The notes: a model not told the origin generated them from the sequence alone. 64,000 nucleotides of DNA from Candidatus Flexicrinis proximus (GCA_016712885.1 JADJQF010000004.1:434001-498000), one strand, 5' to 3'; positions 38,833 to 48,751 are shown, counted from the stretch's first letter. A program made the numbers and translations.

Positions 38833-39195
38833 CTATTCCCACGCCAGCGCGTTCTTGCCCCACGCGTAAAACAGCGCGTCCGTCAGCAAGAATATAAACA
38901 GGAGCCCTGCCCCAAAGGCGAAAAAATCCAGCTGGCGATACGCCAGCGCCCACGGGAACAGGAACACCATTTCGACATCGAAGACCAGGAAAATCAGGCC
39001 ATAGATGTAGTACTGCACTTTGAACTGTACCCAGGTATCGCCGACCGTCTCGACACCGCACTCGTACGTCGCCTGCTTGATGGCGTTCGGCTTATGCGGG
39101 GCGAATAGACCGCCCAAAACAATCGGCAGAGCGGGCAGTAACGGTGCAATCAAAAAGAATACACCGATGAATGCCCATTGGTTCAGCACGTTCAT
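38833..39195 (-). CDS. nuoA: NADH-quinone oxidoreductase subunit A
   Basis: 120 residues, three membrane helices. Characteristic KQATYECGVETVGDTWVQF (the loop with the switch Cys) and LIFLVFDVEMVFLFPWAL. First gene of the block, with a promoter-like sequence about 60-90 bp upstream. In most operons nuoB follows; here nuoH follows directly. Confidence 0.96.
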   Translation of the reverse strand: MNVLNQWAFIGVFFLIAPLLPALPIVLGGLFAPHKPNAIKQATYECGVETVGDTWVQFKVQYYIYGLIFLVFDVEMVFLFPWALAYRQLDFFAFGAGLLFIFLLTDALFYAWGKNALAWE

Positions 39196-39253
39196 GGTAC
39201 CGACCCTGTTGAGAGAAACACATCAATTGCGTCGTTTATCACAAAGCGCGCAT

Positions 39254-39283
39254 AGTATAGCATCGCACCCCAACCCGACGCAA
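39254..39283 (-). promoter_or_regulatory. Candidate promoter of the nuo-atp block
   Basis: Minus strand -10 TATACT (39254-39259) with TTGCGT (39278-39283) 18 bp upstream. The nuoA start is about 60 bp downstream. The rest of 39196-39570 holds no gene that I can support. Confidence 0.5.
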
Positions 39284-39570
39284 TGCGCGTGCATGGGTTC
39301 GCGGTCTGCAATTGAATTGATGCGCGTTGCACAAACTGCGCGGCATTTTAGCACATGCGCGGCCTGTATGAAACAACCGGACCGTGTCACTTTGGCGGTA
39401 CACGCCTGCCCCTCATCGCCGCCCGTCAGTCGTGCTGATCTGCCTGTATCTCAGGCGGCTTGAGCGGCACATGGATTTTGCCCAGCGCACGCGCCGACCT
39501 TAACATGTGATTGGGGCACCTACGGTTTACAATATCTTCACATTATAGTGTCTGTCATCGCGAGGCCCTC

Positions 39571-40372
39571 ATGACTGAACTGCCGCCACCCGCCGACCCC
39601 GTCCCGCAGCCGGAACAACCGCCGCAGTTTGTGCCGGTCATTCTCCCGCCGCCTGCTGCGCCGCCGCCGACCGGGCTGAAAAACCCGCAGATCCTCGCGG
39701 CGGTGATTACCGGATTCATCTCGCTGCTGGTCGCAATCGTGGGTATCATCCCCTCTCTTATCGACAAAGATAAAGATGAAGACCCCACCCCGACTTACAC
39801 GGCGGTTGTCGCGCTGATCGTCTCGTTTACCCCCTCCGAGGTGCCAACCCTTGCGCCAACCGAGCTGCCGACCCTTCCCTTGGCGACCCAGCCGACCCAG
39901 CTTCCTCCAACCGACATTCAGGCATCCATCCCCACCATCGTCGATGTCGGCACGACCCCGCTTCCCGTAATAGGTTCCACCCCAGCAACGGCTCAACCAA
40001 CCTCGGCTCAAGCACCGAGGCCGAATATCCGGCTGTTCTTCGATTCGGCCAGTCTCACCGTCTACAACTTGCGCGGTGGCACCAAATCACTGGCCGGCGT
40101 CTCGTTTATTAGCGATGAAGTCCGCTGGGAATCATCCCAGTGGGGACCGATCCACGAAGACCTGAGTAATCAGGACTGTCTCCGCCTGCGCGACTTCAAT
40201 ACTAGCGTGCAGACTCCGCCTGCCGAATGTCAGATACTCCAATCTCTCCAACTGGTCGGCCCCTGCCGCCATCTTCTGGCGTGATCCCGCCGGCTTCAGC
40301 GTTGAGCGTAACGGCGTTCTTCTCGCCACCTGCTCAACCTCGCCCTGCGACCTTTACCTGCCGCAGGAGTGA
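39571..40372 (+). CDS. Single-pass membrane protein with Pro/Thr-rich tether and unknown C-terminal domain (one frameshift)
   Basis: Starts at ATG 39571 with a Pro-rich cytosolic head, then one helix (ILAAVITGFISLLVAIVGII), a Pro/Thr-rich extracellular tether (LAPTELPTLPLATQPTQL), and a C-terminal domain from about residue 160 (NIRLFFDSASLTVYNLRGGT ... SFISDEVRWESSQW). The frame slips at the C run 40260-40263; dropping one C continues AAIFWRDPAGFSVERNG to a stop at 40370-40372, 266 residues. The domain is common style for Chloroflexota surface proteins, but I do not know its function. Confidence 0.65.
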
Positions 40373-40429
40373 ATGCGCGCGCTATACTTCACGGCAGCGA
40401 TAATCGATGGTGACACTTGCGGAGAACCA

Positions 40430-40834
40430 ATGACTGCACTTCTTCAGTTGATCCCGCTCGGCGACGAGATGCGGTCCAGACAGTTCGCCGCCTATTACGG
40501 CCGGGATCTCCCACCCGAGGCCAATTACGGCCGCAATCCTCAGGCCGATGAATTTGTCCAGGCGTTTAGCCGTTCTAAACTCGATGGACTTACCCTCCAG
40601 CGCGAAGGGTCACCGTCGAAATCGTGGGCCTTGGTGATCTCGGACGCTGCCGGCGAAAGACTCCGCATCGACGCCCGGCTGCGCGGAAAAGACAAGGACA
40701 ATGTGCTTTTCACCGTCACGGGCGACCGCCACCTCCTAGAAGTCCTTGTCGCCCATCTTCCCGCTTCCTGCGGCTCGTTTCTCATCTCGACCGATGGTCT
40801 CAATCCCCTGATCGTGACGTCAGGTGCCGCCTGA
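40430..40834 (+). CDS. Hypothetical protein
   Basis: 134 residues from ATG 40430 (an ATG at 40373 has no ribosome site). It is a small soluble alpha/beta protein (MTALLQLIPLGDEMRSRQFA; CGSFLISTDGLNPLIVTSG). No family recognised. It follows the tethered protein at 39571-40372 on the same strand. Confidence 0.5.
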   Translation: MTALLQLIPLGDEMRSRQFAAYYGRDLPPEANYGRNPQADEFVQAFSRSKLDGLTLQREGSPSKSWALVISDAAGERLRIDARLRGKDKDNVLFTVTGDRHLLEVLVAHLPASCGSFLISTDGLNPLIVTSGAA

Positions 40835-40873
40835 CAATATCCACGTAGAATCGAGCCCAAAACCTCGCGCTTT

Positions 40874-40915
40874 ATTATTTCCAATAATGATAATATAATC
40901 ATTTTCGGAAATAAT
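40874..40915 (+). promoter_or_regulatory. Promoter and nested palindromic operator of the HTH regulator
   Basis: A 42-bp region with exact two-fold symmetry about 40894/40895: outer arms ATTATTTCC (40874-40882) and GGAAATAAT (40907-40915), inner arms AATGAT (40886-40891) and ATCATT (40898-40903). The consensus -10 TATAAT (40894-40899) lies at the centre. The ATG of the HTH gene is at 40925 behind a GAGG ribosome site. This fits autorepression by a dimeric regulator. Confidence 0.75.
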
Positions 40916-40924
40916 GAGGCGCGT

Positions 40925-41455
40925 ATGTCCAAACTCGACCTGCTGCTGCACCCCATTCGTATTCGCATCGTCATGGCGCTGACCGGAACGCAGCTCACGC
41001 CCGCGCAGATCGGTGCTACGATTGACGACGTGCCGCTGACCTCGCTCTACCGGCACATCAACGCGCTGGCCGAAGGCGGCATCCTCGCCGTGGTTGAGGA
41101 ACGTCCCATCCGCGGGACGGTCGAAAAGGTCTATGCGCTGATTGACGGTGCCGCGCGTGTCCGCCCTGACGAGATGCCGCCGCTGTCTGCCGACGAGCAC
41201 ATGCGTTACTTCATGGTATTTCTCACCTCGCTGCTTCAGGACTTTTCGCAGTATCTCGCCAATCGCGACCCGTCCGGCCCGCCACCTGACACGTCCTATA
41301 CCAAAATCGCGCTGTCGCTCTCGCCCGATGAATATCACGCGCTCACCGAGCAGATGCGCGACCTCGCCACACGCTACGTCGGCGCTGAGGACGACGGCAC
41401 CCGCAAGCGCTACACCTTTGGGTTCATCAGCATTCCGGAAGAGCAGGGGAGATAA
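40925..41455 (+). CDS. ArsR-like winged-helix transcriptional regulator
   Basis: 176 residues. The N-terminal winged helix (LDLLLHPIRIRIVMALTG, LTSLYRHINALAEGGILAVV, GTVEKVYAL) is typical of the ArsR/HTH_20 group. A helical C-terminal region of about 90 residues may dimerise or bind a ligand (HMRYFMVFLTSLLQDFSQYL). It precedes the hydrolase with only 3 bp between, so they form an operon under the symmetric operator just upstream. Confidence 0.85.
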   Translation: MSKLDLLLHPIRIRIVMALTGTQLTPAQIGATIDDVPLTSLYRHINALAEGGILAVVEERPIRGTVEKVYALIDGAARVRPDEMPPLSADEHMRYFMVFLTSLLQDFSQYLANRDPSGPPPDTSYTKIALSLSPDEYHALTEQMRDLATRYVGAEDDGTRKRYTFGFISIPEEQGR

Positions 41456-41458
41456 CTC

Positions 41459-42238
41459 ATGTCGCTATATATCGAGGAAAGCGGCACGCAAGGCGCGCCG
41501 TCGATTGTCTTCCTACATGGCTCCGGCACCGGGCGCTGGATGTGGACTCAGCAGATCGCCGACTTAGCGGATTTCCACTGCATCAATCTTGATCTGCCCG
41601 GCCACGGCAAAAGTCTCCATGACGAATGGAAGTCGATGGCGGACACCGCCGTGCAGGTCGCAGAGGTCATCCGCAGCCGGGCGACCCATCAGCGTGCCTT
41701 TGTGGTCGGTCTTTCGCTGGGTGGCTACATCGCGCTCGAACTTGCGGCACACCACCCGGCACAGGTCGCGACCGCCATCGTGAGCAGTGTCACATCAGCG
41801 CCGTTCCCTAACTCCGGCGCCCTGAAATTCCAGCTGAACGTGATCTCGCGGCTCAAACGTTTCCGCTGGTTCTCGTGGCTGTTCGTCAAGTCCATGCGCG
41901 TCCCGGCCGACGTGACCCCCGTCTATGTCGAGAGTTTCCAGACCATGAGCCGGACGGCTTTCGACCGCGTCGGCTATGAGGTGCTTCACTACACACTTCC
42001 GGCAGGGATTGAACAGTCGAGCGTCCCGATGCTGATCACGGCAGGCGGCGCCGACGCCAAACCCATCGTCGCAGCAGTAACTGACCTCGCCGCGCGCATC
42101 CCATCGGCCATAGGCGTGATCGCCCCCGGCCTGCATCATGCCTGGAACGGTGAAGACCCCGCGCTCTTCTCGGCCATGATCCGCGCCGTAGTCACCGGCG
42201 TGCCGCTGCCGCCCGCGCTACAGTCCATCACAAGGTAA
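41459..42238 (+). CDS. Alpha/beta hydrolase
   Basis: 259 residues. The fold motifs are clear: oxyanion region FLHGSGTGRWMW, DLPGHGKSLHDEW, nucleophile elbow VVGLSLGGYIAL (Ser), and the late GLHHAW His. A cap domain lies around RFRWFSWLFVKSMRVPAD. Substrate unknown; probably a small ester or lactone sensed by the preceding regulator. The TAA at 42236 is followed directly by a GC-rich repeat. Confidence 0.87.
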   Translation: MSLYIEESGTQGAPSIVFLHGSGTGRWMWTQQIADLADFHCINLDLPGHGKSLHDEWKSMADTAVQVAEVIRSRATHQRAFVVGLSLGGYIALELAAHHPAQVATAIVSSVTSAPFPNSGALKFQLNVISRLKRFRWFSWLFVKSMRVPADVTPVYVESFQTMSRTAFDRVGYEVLHYTLPAGIEQSSVPMLITAGGADAKPIVAAVTDLAARIPSAIGVIAPGLHHAWNGEDPALFSAMIRAVVTGVPLPPALQSITR

Positions 42239-42239
42239 C

Positions 42240-42286
42240 GGGGTGCAGGGGGCTGTGCTCCCTGCCGGAGTTTGGGACAGCACCCC
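42240..42286. repeat. Interspersed double-hairpin repeat, copy b
   Basis: Outer stem GGGGTGC/GCACCCC (42240-42246 and 42280-42286) around an inner stem GCAGGG/CCCTGC (42245-42265). It starts 2 bp after the hydrolase stop codon. It shares the CTGTGCTCCCTGC and TTTGGG...CAGC modules with the copies near 13.2, 48.3 and 50.8 kb. Confidence 0.5.
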
Positions 42287-42302
42287 AAGAATAGGCAAAA
42301 CA

Positions 42303-42335
42303 AAAGGGCGTGTGGAGATAATCCGCACGCCCTTT
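42303..42335. terminator. Bidirectional terminator between the hydrolase and pnp
   Basis: 13-bp stem AAAGGGCGTGTGG / CCGCACGCCCTTT with one G-U pair and a 7-nt loop, flanked by T runs on both strands. It serves the convergent hydrolase (plus) and pnp (minus). Confidence 0.85.
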
Positions 42336-42361
42336 CTTTTATCTCTGCGACGTACGCGCGG

Positions 42362-44638
<2,277 letters not shown>

Positions 44639-44666
44639 TGTGTGTTTCTCCTTGTTGACAATGGAC

Positions 44667-44747
44667 GCGCCCGACAGTCAGGGATTGGACAATACGGCTA
44701 ACGAATACTCGTTAGCGGCATCCTCCAATGCCTGCGTTGTCGGGCGC
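44667..44747 (-). promoter_or_regulatory. Structured pnp leader (candidate autoregulatory hairpin)
   Basis: An 81-nt imperfect long hairpin: base stem GCGCCCGACA/TGTCGGGCGC, then CAGG/CCTG, ATTGGA/TCCAAT and a top stem CTAACGA/TCGTTAG with loop ATAC. It ends about 28 bp upstream of the pnp ATG. In E. coli a pnp leader stem cut by RNase III mediates autocontrol; position and shape suggest the same role here. Confidence 0.65.
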
Positions 44748-44765
44748 AAAATCCAGACAAAATAA

Positions 44766-44835
44766 AGAGTCTAAACGTTCAGCGGGGGACCCGCCTTTTC
44801 TGGCCGCCGTGGTGGCCTTTGAACGCCTAGACTCT
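44766..44835 (-). terminator. Branched terminator-like structure after rpsO
   Basis: The outer stem AGAGTCTA/TAGACTCT (44766-44773, 44828-44835) and a second stem CGTTCA/TGAACG enclose two small hairpins (GCGGG/CCCGC and GGCC...GGCC types). On the minus strand it is followed by TTTATTTT. It starts 11 bp beyond the rpsO stop, so it may end or attenuate rpsO transcription before pnp. Confidence 0.65.
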
Positions 44836-44845
44836 GTGACCAACA

Positions 44846-45115
44846 CTACTTACGCAGCCCCAGCTTCTCCAGGATCTGCTTGTAAGCGGCCGGGTCTTTC
44901 CGTGCGAGGTAGTTCAGGTGGCTGCGACGCTCGCCGACCAGCTTGAGCAGGCCGCGCCGTGAGTGGTTATCATGCTTATGCACCTTCAGGTGCTCGGTGA
45001 GGTAGGCAATCCGGTTACTCAGGATCGCGATCTGTACCTGCGGTGAGCCAGTATCGCCTTCTTTCGTGGCATACTCGCTGATCAGGCTTTGCTTCTGCTC
45101 TTTGGTGAGAGTCAT
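44846..45115 (-). CDS. rpsO: 30S ribosomal protein S15
   Basis: 89 residues, full family length. Conserved TGSPQVQIAILSNRIAYLTE, HKHDNHSRRGLLKLVGERR and LNYLARKD are the 16S rRNA contact regions. It lies upstream of pnp as in many bacteria. A good promoter sits about 75 bp upstream. Confidence 0.98.
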   Translation of the reverse strand: MTLTKEQKQSLISEYATKEGDTGSPQVQIAILSNRIAYLTEHLKVHKHDNHSRRGLLKLVGERRSHLNYLARKDPAAYKQILEKLGLRK

Positions 45116-45190
45116 TTTTCGTCCTTGTCCTTGCGGCTGTCACCGGGCAGGCCGGACATTGGGCCTACCGGTCGAATAACGATACTCCGC

Positions 45191-45219
45191 ATTGTAGCAC
45201 AGCCCGCGAACACTGTCAG
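45191..45219 (-). promoter_or_regulatory. Promoter of rpsO
   Basis: Minus strand -35 CTGACA (45214-45219), 17-bp spacer, -10 TACAAT (45191-45196). The predicted 5' leader is about 70 nt. The remaining gap 45116-45472 holds no gene; the only open frame there lacks coding character. Confidence 0.75.
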
Positions 45220-45472
45220 GCCTGAGCATTCTCAGCGCGACTCTCGGCTGCCGCACATGCGTCTCATTCGAAGTCGTCCGCCAGCCCTGACTTCGGGCCG
45301 TCTTCGCTCCACGGTGAGTACGGCGTGAGCCTATCGCTTTTCCCCCGCGCAAGAGTCCCCATTTTCCACTATGCGGCGGTTCGCGTGGGCTGGATAGCAT
45401 CACGGGAGACCAATTGGCCTCCCGCTGAATTCATCTGTTGGGGTCTAGAACCTGCGCGACGTGCGGCGTGGG

Positions 45473-46426
45473 TCAGACCGGCTTTAGCCCAGCCTCGATC
45501 TGCGCGCGCTGCGGCTCCAGAAACGGTGGCAGCGCCAGCCGCTGGCCGAGTGTCTCGACCGGCTCGTCCACCGCGAATCCCGGCTCGTCCGTCGCCAATT
45601 CGAACAGGATGCCGTTCGAGATGCGGAAATACAGCGACCGGAAGTAGTAGCGCTCAACCAGGCCGGAACTGCGCACGCCCAGACTGTTCAGTTTTTCCAG
45701 CCAGCCGTCCTGCTCTCCGTGGTTCGTCACGCGGAACGCCACATGGTGTACGCCGCCGTGACCCAGCATTGCCCGCCGCGCGCTCGGCTGCTCGATCACA
45801 TACACTTCCTTGCCCGGCCCGCCGCCGTCCATGGCATAAATCGCGACCTTCTCGCCCGGATTGTCCAGACTCGGCAGGGTGGTGATCGCCTCCCAGCCCA
45901 TCAGCTGCGTGAAGATCGGCTCGAAGCGTTCCAGGCTGGGGACGGACAGCGTCACCCCGAAGAAGCCGCGAATCGCGTGTTCGGTTGGGACTCCCGCGCC
46001 GTCCCACACTTCACCCTCGAACACCGAGCCCTGATCGTCGACCAGCGTCATCTGCTGACCTTCTGCATCCTCGAAACGAAGGATGTCGCGTCCGGCGAAA
46101 CTTTCTATCCCCTTGTGCGTCACGCCGCGTTCGTCGAACCGCGCCACCCAGTACTCCAGCGCTGCCCGGCCATTGACGCGGAACATCGTATTGGCGATGC
46201 TGTCTGTCCCTTTGATGTCGCGTGGTGTCTGCGGCCAGTCGAAGAACGTCATATCTGTCCCCGGCGTGCCGAGCTTATCTGCGTAGAACATGTGATACGC
46301 GCTCGTATCGTCCTGGTTGACGCTCTTCTTGACCAGTCTCAGCCCCAGCAGCCGCGTATAGAAGTCGACGTTTTCCTGGATCTTGGCCGTGACCGCTGTG
46401 ACGTGGTGTATTCCGTGAACCTGCAT
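45473..46426 (-). CDS. mhqO: Ring-cleaving dioxygenase, MhqO-like (glyoxalase fold)
   Basis: 317 residues made of two vicinal-oxygen-chelate modules. Likely metal ligands are His in MQVHGIHHVTAVT, His in GGVHHVAFRV, and Glu in GILFELATDEPGF. The family (extradiol dioxygenase-like) acts on hydroquinone-type rings and in Bacillus is induced by quinone stress. It lies 21 bp from the next hydrolase gene on the same strand, opposite a MarR regulator. Confidence 0.88.
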   Translation of the reverse strand: MQVHGIHHVTAVTAKIQENVDFYTRLLGLRLVKKSVNQDDTSAYHMFYADKLGTPGTDMTFFDWPQTPRDIKGTDSIANTMFRVNGRAALEYWVARFDERGVTHKGIESFAGRDILRFEDAEGQQMTLVDDQGSVFEGEVWDGAGVPTEHAIRGFFGVTLSVPSLERFEPIFTQLMGWEAITTLPSLDNPGEKVAIYAMDGGGPGKEVYVIEQPSARRAMLGHGGVHHVAFRVTNHGEQDGWLEKLNSLGVRSSGLVERYYFRSLYFRISNGILFELATDEPGFAVDEPVETLGQRLALPPFLEPQRAQIEAGLKPV

Positions 46427-46447
46427 TTCGTGTTGTCCTCCCTTAGG

Positions 46448-47089
46448 CTAGGCGTTGGTTATGTGCTGCAGCCATTCCCGCGCGGCCGCAATATCTGCGT
46501 TGACCAGCTGATGGCCGGTCGGCTGTCTGACGAACGTGACCTCTGCGCCATATGACTTGAGCAGGTCAGCCAGCCGTTCTGACTCCTTCAATGGAATCAG
46601 TGGATCGCTGGCACCGGCCGCGATGTGTACCGTTGCGCCGGTTAGGTCAGGGGCGCTCTCCGGCACCAGCGGCACCATCGGCCTCAGCAGGATCGCCCGC
46701 TTGAGCGTCTCGGGCCGCAGCAGGAGCATGCTTGCTGCGATATTTGCGCCGTTCGAATAACCGACCGCCACCAGCGTGTCCCGGTCAATCCCGTATTCCG
46801 CTGCCGCCGCCTCGATCCAGTCGGCCAGTTCGTGGGTGCGAAAGACCAGGTCTTCCATGTCGAACACACCCTCGGCCAGCCGCCGGAAAAAGCGCGGACT
46901 GCCGTTTTCGAGGATCTTCCCGCGCGGACTCATCACGCCGGCATCGGCATCGAGCGCGTTGCCCAGCCCGATCAGCGCGTACTCGTCGCCGCCCGTCCCG
47001 TGCAGCAGCACGAAGGTGACGCCGTCTTCCGACTCGGCGTATTGATGCGTGAAATCGTGTGCCTGTGCCACCGTAGCGCCTCTATTCAT
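46448..47089 (-). CDS. mhqD: Phospholipase/carboxylesterase-type hydrolase, MhqD-like
   Basis: 213 residues from the second Met (47089; the first, at 47104, would overlap the MarR promoter). Serine hydrolase: oxyanion FVLLHGTGGDEYAL, nucleophile VAVGYSNGANIAAS, Asp in AAGASDPLIP, His in PTGHQLVN. It is paired with the MhqO-like dioxygenase, as in the Bacillus mhq operon for quinone detoxification. Confidence 0.85.
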   Translation of the reverse strand: MNRGATVAQAHDFTHQYAESEDGVTFVLLHGTGGDEYALIGLGNALDADAGVMSPRGKILENGSPRFFRRLAEGVFDMEDLVFRTHELADWIEAAAAEYGIDRDTLVAVGYSNGANIAASMLLLRPETLKRAILLRPMVPLVPESAPDLTGATVHIAAGASDPLIPLKESERLADLLKSYGAEVTFVRQPTGHQLVNADIAAAREWLQHITNA

Positions 47090-47134
47090 TCGATATTTAA
47101 TCATTTGACATCGAATAGATTATCACGCTATACT
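47088..47134. promoter_or_regulatory. Divergent control region of the mhq-like module
   Basis: Plus strand -35 TTGACA (47105-47110), 18-bp spacer and -10 TATACT (47129-47134) serve the MarR gene. An inverted repeat ATTCGAT (47088-47094) / ATCGAAT (47110-47116), 22 bp centre to centre, overlaps both this promoter and the start of the mhqD-like gene. It is the likely MarR operator. Confidence 0.65.
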
Positions 47135-47177
47135 GAACCTGTCAATTAGAAGCGTGTTAGAGCGAGAGAGTCCTGCT

Positions 47178-47624
47178 ATGGGCACCAAATATCCAGGCAC
47201 CGAGGCCGAAGTCCGTGCCCTCGACACCTACATTAAGCTGACCCGTGCCGCCTCCACCGTCCTCGATCGCACCAACGATCACCTGGCCAGCTACGGGATC
47301 ACCACCAGTCAGTTCGGCGTGCTTGAGGCGCTTCACCACCTCGGCACGCTAAGCCAGATTGAAGTCGCCCGCAAGCTGCTGCTCAGTACCGCCAACATCA
47401 CCACCGTCATGCAAAATCTCGAAAAAGCCGGTCTGATCCGTCGTGAGCGTGACGCCGCCGATCAACGCGTCGTGCGCGTCTCCATCACCGCCACCGGCCA
47501 CTATCTGGTCGAGAAGATTCTGCCTGTACACGTCGCCGGCATCGTCGCCGACTTCAGCGTCCTTACGCCCGGCGAACAGGAAACCCTGGCCGCCCTCTGC
47601 CGCAAGCTGGGCAAAGGACGCTAA
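47178..47624 (+). CDS. mhqR: MarR family transcriptional regulator, MhqR-like
   Basis: 148 residues from ATG 47178. The winged helix is clear (YGITTSQFGVLEALHHLG, LSQIEVARKLLLSTANITTV, DAADQRVVRVSITATGHYLV). It is divergent from the dioxygenase/hydrolase pair and shares a 7-bp inverted repeat with it. No redox Cys is apparent in the N-terminal region, so sensing would be by ligand binding. Confidence 0.87.
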   Translation: MGTKYPGTEAEVRALDTYIKLTRAASTVLDRTNDHLASYGITTSQFGVLEALHHLGTLSQIEVARKLLLSTANITTVMQNLEKAGLIRRERDAADQRVVRVSITATGHYLVEKILPVHVAGIVADFSVLTPGEQETLAALCRKLGKGR

Positions 47625-47793
47625 CCCCGCTTCGGACCGGCTAGCCGTGCCGCCTCAATCTCAACAACCTCGAAACATCAAGCGCCGATGTATTGAGCGG
47701 AGGCGCGAATCCTTCACTTGACATCGAGCGACCTTGGTGCCGATACTTATAGATGTAAGAATTTCCGTAATTAACTTTGAACGAGGTTTCTCC

Positions 47794-48189
47794 ATGTCGG
47801 ACGGAAAATATGTAATTACGACCCCTGAGCCCGGCATTATCTACGCCGCGCTGGAGGGGGATATAACGTCGAAACTCTTTGAGGAATTTGGCGACAAGCG
47901 TATCGAATCCGCGAATACGGCCGGCTTCCGCGAATACGTCCTTATCGTTGATACAACGGCCATCACCCGCACCGACGGGCTGAATGTCCCGCTGCTGATG
48001 CGCATGACCCGGAGCGATCCGCGCATGCAGCTCTGCATCATCATGGGCAAGATGCTGCTCGTTCAGGTGGCGTTTAAGGTGCTGCGGGGCGTCGCAGGCG
48101 TCCGCTTCGAAATGATCGAAGGCTCCGACGCGGCCTTCGCCCGCGCACATCAGGTTCTGCAGCGCTCGGCCGCCGATCCAACCGCGTGA
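47794..48189 (+). CDS. Hypothetical STAS/SpoIIAA-like protein
   Basis: 131 residues from ATG 47794 (MSDGKYVITTPEPGIIYAALEG). The beta-alpha alternation with YVLIVDTTAITRTDGLNVP and MQLCIIMGKMLLVQ resembles STAS-like small domains. No phosphorylation Ser is obvious. A role in partner-switch signalling is only a guess. It has its own upstream gap and no operon partner. Confidence 0.5.
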   Translation: MSDGKYVITTPEPGIIYAALEGDITSKLFEEFGDKRIESANTAGFREYVLIVDTTAITRTDGLNVPLLMRMTRSDPRMQLCIIMGKMLLVQVAFKVLRGVAGVRFEMIEGSDAAFARAHQVLQRSAADPTA

Positions 48190-48302
48190 AATAGCGGTCT
48201 CGCTCACATACCATCCGCGCCAATGAGATTCTACACCTCAATGGCGCTTCAGTATTTGAAAATGTGAGAGTCCAGAGGGCGTAAGCCTTATGGCGGGGGT
48301 TT

Positions 48303-48325
48303 GGGGGCAGCGCCCCCATAGTCCC
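48303..48325 (-). repeat. Interspersed double-hairpin repeat, copy c
   Basis: Stem GGGGGC AGC GCCCCC (48303-48317) with an outer GGG/CCC, ending directly at the stop codon of the following minus-strand gene (TAA 48326-48328), exactly as copy a ends at ftsK. Confidence 0.55.
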
Positions 48326-48730
48326 TTACTTCTTCGCGCGCATCCGGTTATTTTTCGCGTTGTGTTCCAGCTCGACCAGCCCCAGCGCTTCCATCAGCGG
48401 CGGCAGATACATCCCGAACCGCCCGCGGTAACCCTTCTTGGTGCCGTACCACCCGCCCACCGGATTGTCCGCCGCGCGTCCCCACGCCTCGACCGTGCCG
48501 GCTTTCGCCTCTTTCTGCTCGTCTGCCGCGCCCAGTTCGACCCAATCGCCCTGTGCCTTCAACCACGCGTGCAGGTCTTCGATCGCCCGCAGTTGATAGT
48601 GCAGCGTCGTCGAGCCGACCTGACACACCAGCACGCCCTTGTCCTCGTCCCGATACATCGTGTATTCCGACGTCCCCGGCGGCGTCTTCAGCTTCCACGG
48701 ATTCGCCTTTGTGCCTTCGCCCTCTGCCAT
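48326..48730 (-). CDS. Small conserved hypothetical protein
   Basis: 134 residues. N-terminal GTKANPWKLKTPPGTSEYTMYRD and GVLVCQVGSTTLHYQLRAIE, then LHAWLKAQGDWVELG and a C-terminal NPVGGWYGTKKGYRGRFGMY segment. Soluble. I have seen this style in bacterial proteins of unknown function but cannot name it. Its promoter carries an inverted repeat, so it is probably regulated. Confidence 0.65.
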   Translation of the reverse strand: MAEGEGTKANPWKLKTPPGTSEYTMYRDEDKGVLVCQVGSTTLHYQLRAIEDLHAWLKAQGDWVELGAADEQKEAKAGTVEAWGRAADNPVGGWYGTKKGYRGRFGMYLPPLMEALGLVELEHNAKNNRMRAKK

Positions 48731-48751
48731 CGCACCTATCCCTCACGCCAA

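Noticed and set aside
45140..45403. 87-codon minus-strand frame upstream of rpsO
   Set aside because: It overlaps the rpsO promoter, has Arg-rich composition and no ribosome site.
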